64,000 nt of DNA from Asterias amurensis (taxonomy: Eukaryota > Echinodermata > Asteroidea > Forcipulatida > Asteriidae): the NCBI RefSeq assembly GCF_032118995.1, contig NC_092667.1:1356931-1420930 (forward strand), written 5' to 3'. The translations under genes and the position numbers were made by a program. Shown here piece by piece: positions 57,505 through 64,000 of the stretch (the first letter of the stretch is position 1; the number at the start of each line of letters is the position of its first letter). The notes under the pieces are model-generated. The model was given only the letters and a program-made list of their open reading frames with translations. It was not told the origin of the DNA and made no database searches.

Positions 57505-57747
57505 GGGCCCAATTTCATAGCGCTGCTAAGCACAAAAATTTGCTAAGCATGAAATTTCTTCCTTGATAAAAACAGGATTACCAACCAAATTGCCATTTGT
57601 TGCATATTGCTTGTTACTGGTATTTAGCTGTTGTTTGCTTATCCTGAAAATCACGTGGACATTTTGATGGTAATCTTGTTTTTATCAAGGAAGAAATTTC
57701 ATGCTTAGCAATGTTTTGTGCTTAGCAGCTCTATGAAATTGGGCCCA
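57505..57747. mobile_element. GGGCCCAATTTCATAG palindromic MITE copy 4
   Basis: Complete GGGCCC to GGGCCC; interior inverted relative to the other copies. Confidence 0.8.
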
Positions 57748-58005
57748 GGTCTTGGATACTGTTATTAATCTCTACATTGAAATTGGAATAAGTGGACACA
57801 TACCAAGCAAAAAAAATATTTTTACAAGAGTCCTATACTTCTTGCCTGTATAAAGGAACATTATTTTGTGACAATAAGAAGTATGTTTTTGAAAAGGAGT
57901 GAAGAGCCAAACTAGGTTATTCAATCCCTGGATAATGTTTATTTGTATTATTTATGTTCTGTGTTTAGATGTTGTCTTTTACAAAGAAAAGTGAGAGCTT
58001 TACAA

Positions 58006-58373
58006 TATAAGCCATTTGCGTGTTAGATTTGAATATTGTCTGGTACAATGACGTGCTTGATCACAAGTTACCGCTCAAATTTGAATTCCTCAGACTATCA
58101 AGACAGTTGCTATGTCACATGATTAGGGGCAAGCTTTTGTGTAGTTAGTAGGAGACTGTGAACACCCATACACAATTCCGAATGGATGTATATGGCATAA
58201 CGGTACCAGGGTCTGCTCATCTAAACGGTTGCTATACAAAAGCTTGGCCCAAACTATTTGACATAGCAACTGTCTCAATAGTCTGAGGAATACACATGTA
58301 AGCAGTACATTATGACTAAGCAAGTCATTGTATCAGACATTATTCAAATCTAACTCACAAATGGCTTATTGCC
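58006..58373. mobile_element. ITR MITE, ATAAGCCATTTG type
   Basis: ATAAGCCATTTGCGTGTTAG / TAACTCACAAATGGCTTAT with long arms (TCAGACTATCAAGACAGTTGC / GCAACTGTCTCAATAGTCTGA). Confidence 0.75.
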
Positions 58374-58676
58374 AAAGATTAAGGTTTTTTTTTTTATTAA
58401 AGGAAATTTCCAAAACCAAAAGAAAATTACAGAAATATCTGTTGTGAGCCATTTCGTTTTTCCATTGCTAAATATGAAATCTTTAAAATGAGCTGAAAGG
58501 CGAGGTGGCATTTTATTCTACTTTTATCTGCTTTGTATGTATTGTTTGGTGTAATTTATTAAATGTAAATATTGGTCAAGTATAAACTTTTTTGTTTGGT
58601 GTTCCTTTTGTTTGATTTTGGCGACATGATTCCGCATTTTGTTTTGACCTATTTACGCGTCCACTATTAAAGCCAT

Positions 58677-59039
58677 GGACACTTTCAGTAAACAGTATTA
58701 TCCAAGGCCCACACTTCGTGTATCACAACTTATATATAAATAACAAACCTGTGGAAATTTAGGCTCAATCGGACATCGGAGTCGGGAGAAAATAACGGGA
58801 AAACCCTACCTTGTTTTCGTACGTTTCGCCGCGTCATGACATGTGTTTACTATAAATCCGTAATTCTCGTAGTCGTGAATTGATAATTGTTTTAATGTTT
58901 TCTCAAAAAGTAAAGCATTTCATGGAATAATATTTCAAAAAAAAAGTCTTTTACCATTACCTTCTGTAAACCCTATAAGTTATTTGTAAATCTGTGAACT
59001 TTTTTTGGGTTCTGTTCCGAAAGTGTATAATGGCTTTAA
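58677..59039. mobile_element. TTAA-C MITE copy 4
   Basis: TTAAAGCCATGGACACTTTC...AAGTGTATAATGGCTTTAA. Confidence 0.85.
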
Positions 59040-59709
59040 ACATGAGGTAATGGCTGTTCCATTCATTCGTGAGTGAGTCAGTTCTCAAGCCAAGTTGCAT
59101 CCAGCCAATTGTGTGGCTGACTCTCGGTATTGCAGACTTCCTCGCATTGTACATGAACTACTGGTCCTGTTGATTTGTTAACTCACTTTACAGGAATGAC
59201 CCTGCGGTTAGGTCACGTACCAGGGAAACATGATGACGGCATCAGAACTTGCTATAGCTTTCCCGGACTTGGGAAAAAGTTTAGAACTTTGTGGCTGACA
59301 AGTATTTCGAGCGCGATCGGGTGAAGCGCAACATCGGCACAGCAGTGACAATTAACTCTGCGTTTTGGTTGGAAGCTGTTTAACAATTACCATCAGTAGA
59401 GAGTTTTTGTATAACTTTAGTTAAATAATCCTGCTGGTTTCTTTGTTTGGAAACTTGAAATCGGCAGCCTTCGATGTTCTGATCTCTGAACATCTTTCTC
59501 TATCCTTTGACGTGAAGATTTTTTTTATTGGCACAAATTCGACTTGACTTTGTTAACACTCGTATAGAGACAATATTGTAACCTTGCTCGGTTGGTCACC
59601 CCATGGTCACACACATTCAACCAAACCACTGGCGTCTTATGTGATCTTAGTTTTGACCTGATATAGAGCTTATTGACGTGAACCGGCATCTCATACTCAC
59701 GACATCAAA

Positions 59710-62700
59710 ATGGATCTGCGCGGACTTCATCTTGTAGCCTCAGTGGTTATCTTCATAATTCTGCATTCAATTACCGGAGTCCTTTCAGATGAGGGTAAGT
59801 AACTCTTGGTCTTTGGTATAAAAATAATAACGCACAACATTTATTAGGCGCTTAATACTGCTGTTTCTAAGCACACGATATTCAGCATTTTTCTACAATG
59901 TACGTTTTGATTGTGAGGCCTACTCCTTTCATAGCACCATGTTATGTTTTACAAGGTGCTGTGGCGCAATATGCAGCCAATCAAACCAGGAAAACCGGGG
60001 CGAACCCCTTCTCTTTTCCACAAGTGCACTTGGTTCTTTTTCGTGCGTTGCACAACACATGGAACCAACGGCTTTACGTCCCATCCGAAGGACGAACCAT
60101 CATGGTGAAGTGTCTTGCTTTCATTAGAACACAAGTGTCACGAGCTCAACCGCTAGGCCAAGACACATCGAGTTTGTTCTAGTGACAGCTATTTGACAAC
60201 TATTTCCACATTTCCATCTGTAAAAGGAACAACCAGACAAGCCCAAATGGGATTCTAGATATTACATCTTACTATCTGCGATTAACTGCTCTGTGACTAC
60301 GAATTATGAAATTTTGACATTTCGTGGGTGAAAATTACCAAACCAAATTGCGAATCTTTCAAAAAAAAAGAACTGTATTCATACTTATTGGTTTTTTACA
60401 CAATTAAAATCTGTTTAATTTAGTGTGAATACAATTTCAATGTTGATTGAAATTATTTTAAATGAATTTGAGAAAATATCACGTTTTCATTCAAGATAGC
60501 TCTTTAACATTCAGGCATAAAGACATTGGACACTATTGGTAATTTTCAAAGAACAGTCTTCTCACTTGGTGTATCTCAACATATGCATAAAATAACAAAC
60601 ATGTGAAAATTGGAACTCTTTTGGTCGTCGAAGATGCGAGATCATAATGGAAGAAAAAACACATTTGCCACACGAAGTTGTACGATTTCAGATGCTTGAT
60701 TTCGAGACCTCAAAATCATTAAAAGTGAAGCCGTTTACAATAGAAAGATAGATATATTCACAAAAGTCATCACATCATTACCATTACCAACAGTAAAACA
60801 CGTGAAGAAAACAAACCTTTTGGGAGAATATAGTCACAGAGCAGTTACTGGAAAAACTTATGATCAGCGAGAGCTTTGAAATTGAAAACATTTTCATCTC
60901 TGTGTCTTTACCAAAAGTCTGTACTTAAGATCTTTTCCTACACGATGAATTAAAATTGTACTGTTTTTGCGTTGATGTCCTTGGTCCTTGGGTTTGTGTC
61001 GGGTCCTTGATCGATGGTTTGACCCAACCGGGCACTTCCGCAGTTGAAATCGTGTGGTATTGACTTCGTCATTTAGACAAGCCGATACTAAACAAGCGGA
61101 AGGATTCGATGACAAATCCATTGGTGTAGTTATTACACACACTGTGTGATACCAAATGCGCTATAAACAACAACCCAGGAAGTTATAAGCTTTGAATACT
61201 TTCTAAACATTGTCAGCGACACTTTATAAGGCAATACCTGCTAAAGTTTCGTTTCAGCATTTTTGTCTCCGTTAATATGAGATGCAAAATATTTATTGTA
61301 TTTTCTATACCTCCTCGATCTACTCCTAATTAGGCTCTAGTTTCGGCTCAATTTGGGCGCTATTTCACAAAGTATCACCTCTGATGTGGACCCCAGTTCG
61401 AATCCCACCTCAGACTGGATCCTTATATATATATATGGATTGGGTTTTCAGTTCCTTCCTGATTGTGTGGGTTTAATTGGGGGTTTCCTCCCATAACACA
61501 TCTAAAACTGAACATTTTATTCTCGTTTCCTATCCATCCTGTTATTGCCGCTGATTGCTGTTGGGTGTAATGAATAAATAAATAATGTATTTAGTTTCTA
61601 TACCGTTCATCTCCTTAAAGTGTCTGCTTACTTTGTCATTGTCATTTTCACCAGTAGTTTGTTTATCTGTCTGTCTGTTTCGTGAATTGAATTGAAATAT
61701 TAATTTTTGTTTTTATAGTGTTACTGTCCTGCAGTTTTGAAACATCTTGTGGATTGGAACACTCATCCCAGTCGCAGTATAGTTGGTTGCCGAACAGTGG
61801 ACCAACGACAACAAGGAACACTGGACCTCCTTACGATCACACACTACAAACATCTAGTGGTAAGCATTAAAGGAACAAGTTGCCTTGGATCGGTCGAGTT
61901 GGTCTTTAAAAAGCGTTTGTAACCGTTTGTTATAAAATGCATATGGTTAGGAAGATGATTTAAAAGTAGAATACAATGATTCACACAAACTTGCCTCGAA
62001 ATTGCTTTGTTTTCCTTTTACCCGAACTAAAGTCGGCCATTTATGGGAGTCAAACATTTGACTCCACTAAATGGCCGACCGTGTTAGTCGATGATGTAAA
62101 AGGAAAACCACGCAATTTCGAGTGATACAAATTTGTGTGGATCATTATGTTCTTCTTTTAAAAAATCTTTCTAATCATGCATTTCATAACAAACGGTTTC
62201 AAACACTTTTCAAAGATCAACTCGTCCGATCCAAGGCAACGTATTCCTTTAAGAAAGGTGTGATTTTCTTCTTGCATTGGACACCTTTGGTAATTGTTGA
62301 AGACCAGTATTCCCACTTGGTGTATCTCAAAATGCATATTTCTCAAAATATGGTTACTTCAGAGGGAGCCGGTTCTTACAGCGTTTTATACACTCTAAGA
62401 ACTCCCGGTCAGTGTTGACGCGGATTCCGAGTCCCGTTGAGCCTGACCTACTTCTTTATAAGTTGACCCGGAAACTGGCTTAAAAGATATGATTTTTCCT
62501 CAGATTCTTTGTCAGTTTGAACCATTTCTTTGTATATAGAAGAGTTTGCGGTAACACCATGTAATGACCATGTAGTGACTATCTCTAAATGAGTTGGGGT
62601 GGTTCATTTCTTTGTAATTTTTAGACAGTTTCCTGGTCAACTTGCCCGGAAAAAAGTTATGCTCAACGGGACTCGGAATCTGGGTCAATTTTGACCCGGA

Positions 62701-63732
62701 AGTTGTTAGTATGTACTATCAACGGCTCTCCATTGCTCGTTACATGTACGTTTTGATGCTAACAATTATTTTTGGTAATTACAAATAGTGTGCCTTTAAA
62801 GGAATGGTAGGCCTAATTTCATTAACCATCTTGAAAAGCAGTCTCTTGACCATTAAGCCTACAGCGACCAACGTGAGTTTCACCATGATTTCAGAAAATG
62901 CTCTTCATCCAAGCCCAGACCTAATTCAAGAAGAAAAGAGGATTTCTCTCCCTTTTCAATACGAAGATTTTCTTAATGTTTACGGGTGCACCCCACCAAC
63001 CCATAGCACACAGTGCAAAATGCAAAATATTCAAAAATACACGAAAAATACTTAAAAGTCGAAAATTATTGATTGACTCTTGAACTTTTATTCTCTGCTC
63101 AATTTTATATGGGGAATCCCTGGGCCTGTAGAGTTATTCTCCCTCCAAGTAAAAACACCCCTTCACAGGTCAAATTTTCAAAACGTCCGAGCATCAATCT
63201 TGAAAACTGTCCCTACACCTCTCAGCAAATATGACCATTTATTTCAGGGCCTATGTCATCCAAAATACATCAAGCTGGAAGTCAACAACCCCCAGGTCAC
63301 AATTGAGCAACATTTTTTACACTGAAACACTCTCTGAAGGCTCTCAAATCTGTCTAATATCGAATATTTTCAAGGCCTACTATATATTAATGAGCTCAAC
63401 GCTCTGTTTTCTCCTATTTGGTGGGGTGCACCCTTACATGATTATTTCCAATTTGGGCAGGTCGATACATCTACGCCCCATCGAGTGTCGGTCGCAATGA
63501 CCGCGGGGGAAGAAGCAGGTTATACACCCCGGAGTACCGACTCACGTCTGGTACCGGCCGCCTGGAGTTCTACTATCACATGTGGGATGGGTATGGTGCC
63601 GATGAGATGGGATCTCTCAATGTGTATGTATGCGGACCTAACTCACGTGCTGTTTGGACAAGGAGTGGTAATCAGGGAAACCAGTGGAGGTGGACTGGGC
63701 AGGTGGAGTTCACATGCCAAACAACATTCAGG
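59710..63732 (+). CDS. Secreted or membrane MAM-domain protein, first three exons, partial
   Basis: Exons 59710-59794, 61719-61859 and 63461-63732 join in frame (phases 1, 1, 0) to 166 residues and continue past the right edge. The start MDLRGLHLVASVVIFIILHS is a hydrophobic signal peptide, probably cleaved near VLSDEG. A MAM domain follows: SCSFETSCGLEH, YSWLPNSGPTTTRNTGPPYDH, RYIYAPSS, LEFYYHMWDGYGADEMGSLN and VWTRSGNQGNQWRWTGQVEF. MAM domains mediate extracellular adhesion or oligomerisation in meprins, receptor phosphatases and many multi-domain invertebrate proteins. What follows this domain is unseen, so the gene cannot be named. Intron 2 holds a TTAA-B palindrome and a TTAA-A MITE with a TA-flanked MITE nested in it. 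The Met at 59710 is preceded by GACATCAAA. Confidence 0.9.
59945..60170 (-). mobile_element. tRNA-derived SINE, family S2
   Basis: Reverse copy: CAGGAAAACCGGGGCGAACC, GCACAACACATGGAACCAAC and CAACCGCTAGGCCAAGACA. MAM gene intron 1. Confidence 0.7.
60516..60725 (+). mobile_element. TTAA-A MITE copy 12, truncated
   Basis: Left half only, to GATTTCGAGACCTCAAAATC. Confidence 0.8.
61867..62252. mobile_element. TTAA-B palindromic MITE copy 8
   Basis: TTAA ends; starts 8 bp after MAM gene exon 2. Centre GGGAGTCAAACATTTGACTCC. Confidence 0.9.
62270..62799 (+). mobile_element. TTAA-A/D MITE split by a TA-flanked MITE
   Basis: Left part CATTGGACACCTTTGGTAATT to GCGTTTTATA, right part CTATCAACGGCTCTCC to TTTAA, with the element 62391-62713 between. 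An internal deletion removes the centre. Confidence 0.75.
62391..62713. mobile_element. Tc1/mariner-like MITE nested in a TTAA MITE
   Basis: Ends CACTCTAAGAACTCCCGG / CCGGAAGTTGTTAGTATG and inner arms GATTCCGAGTCCCGTTGAGC / GCTCAACGGGACTCGGAATC, flanked by TA on each side. Removing it restores TTTTATACTATCAAC of family A. Confidence 0.8.
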
Positions 63733-63894
63733 GTAATAAGTTTTGAACACTTTTTCGAATTCCTTTTTTTTTTATCATGTGCATGCGTACGAGTAATTCC
63801 CCCAAACAACCACCCACCCTACCCCAAACCCATCACACCACCCTACCACCAACTCATACCCATACCCATACACCTTACTAAATCTGAAATGAGC

Positions 63895-64000
63895 CCTTGG
63901 ACACTATTGGTAATTGTCAAAGACCAACCATTTGAAGGCTGCACTTTACAAGGAAGAAGAAGAAGAAGTCTTCTCACTTGGTGTATCTCAACATATGCAT
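63895..64000 (+). mobile_element. TTAA-A MITE at window edge
   Basis: TTGGACACTATTGGTAATTG and GGTGTATCTCAACATATGC, with about 45 bp of extra sequence including a GAAGAAGAAGAAGAAG run between. Cut by the edge. Confidence 0.7.

Larger units (their letters stand above)
56282..59709. other. Intergenic region geminin to MAM gene
   Basis: Starts with imperfect tandem duplications: a segment with TTTTGCCAAAGACTAAA at about 56310 and again at about 56485, and a second pair near 56700-56870 and 56930-57090. MITEs follow at 57308-57430, 57505-57747, 58006-58373 and 58677-59039. 59040-59709 is the presumed promoter and 5' UTR of the MAM gene, with no clear motif. Confidence 0.45.

Noticed and set aside
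1-64000. Autonomous transposon or virus-like element
   Set aside because: I looked for reverse transcriptase, integrase, transposase, capsid or polymerase motifs in the long frames of both strands and saw none; all mobile elements here are short and non-coding.

Overview
This is eukaryotic nuclear DNA, gene-sparse and intron-rich, with short exons in a sea of small interspersed repeats. Splice sites are canonical GT-AG and the proteins match bilaterian families closely. The abundance of TTAA-flanked palindromic repeats, tRNA-headed SINEs and the N-terminal form of the TBP-like protein suggest a marine deuterostome, most likely an echinoderm such as a sea star; the species assignment is inference.

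Five genes can be read exon by exon. (1) 4210-10422 (-): first three coding exons of an ARFGEF1/2 (BIG) Arf guanine-nucleotide exchange factor, running off the left edge. (2) 12679-31943 (+): complete 15-exon AGBL5 (cytosolic carboxypeptidase 5), 1148 residues, with zinc and catalytic residues intact. (3) 40874-47232 (-): complete 5-exon TBPL1 (TBP-like factor/TRF2), 356 residues, with a long N-terminal extension and an acidic tail. (4) 50144-56273 (+): complete 6-coding-exon geminin, 268 residues, with destruction box and coiled coil. (5) 59710-63732 (+): signal peptide plus an N-terminal MAM domain of a secreted or membrane protein, running off the right edge. ARFGEF and AGBL5 are divergent; TBPL1 and geminin are also divergent, head to head, and may share a promoter near 48.2-48.7 kb. 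AGBL5 and TBPL1 converge across about 9 kb of repeat-filled intergenic DNA.

Most of the rest is non-autonomous DNA transposons (MITEs). At least five related families use TTAA as target (A-E below). Three of them are inserted inside local tandem repeats, so the neighbouring repeat unit serves as an unoccupied site and proves the TTAA duplication without any outside genome. Other families have 8-bp duplications (hAT-like), 9-bp duplications (Mutator-like), or TA (Tc1/mariner-like). Nested and end-to-end insertions are common. tRNA-derived SINEs, minisatellites (58-bp higher-order, 27-bp, 45-bp, 24-bp, 151-bp) and a 1.02-kb tandem duplication carrying eight TGACGTCA palindromes complete the picture. 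I saw no rRNA, true tRNA gene, CRISPR array, retroviral or other virus-like element, and no transposase or reverse transcriptase reading frame.
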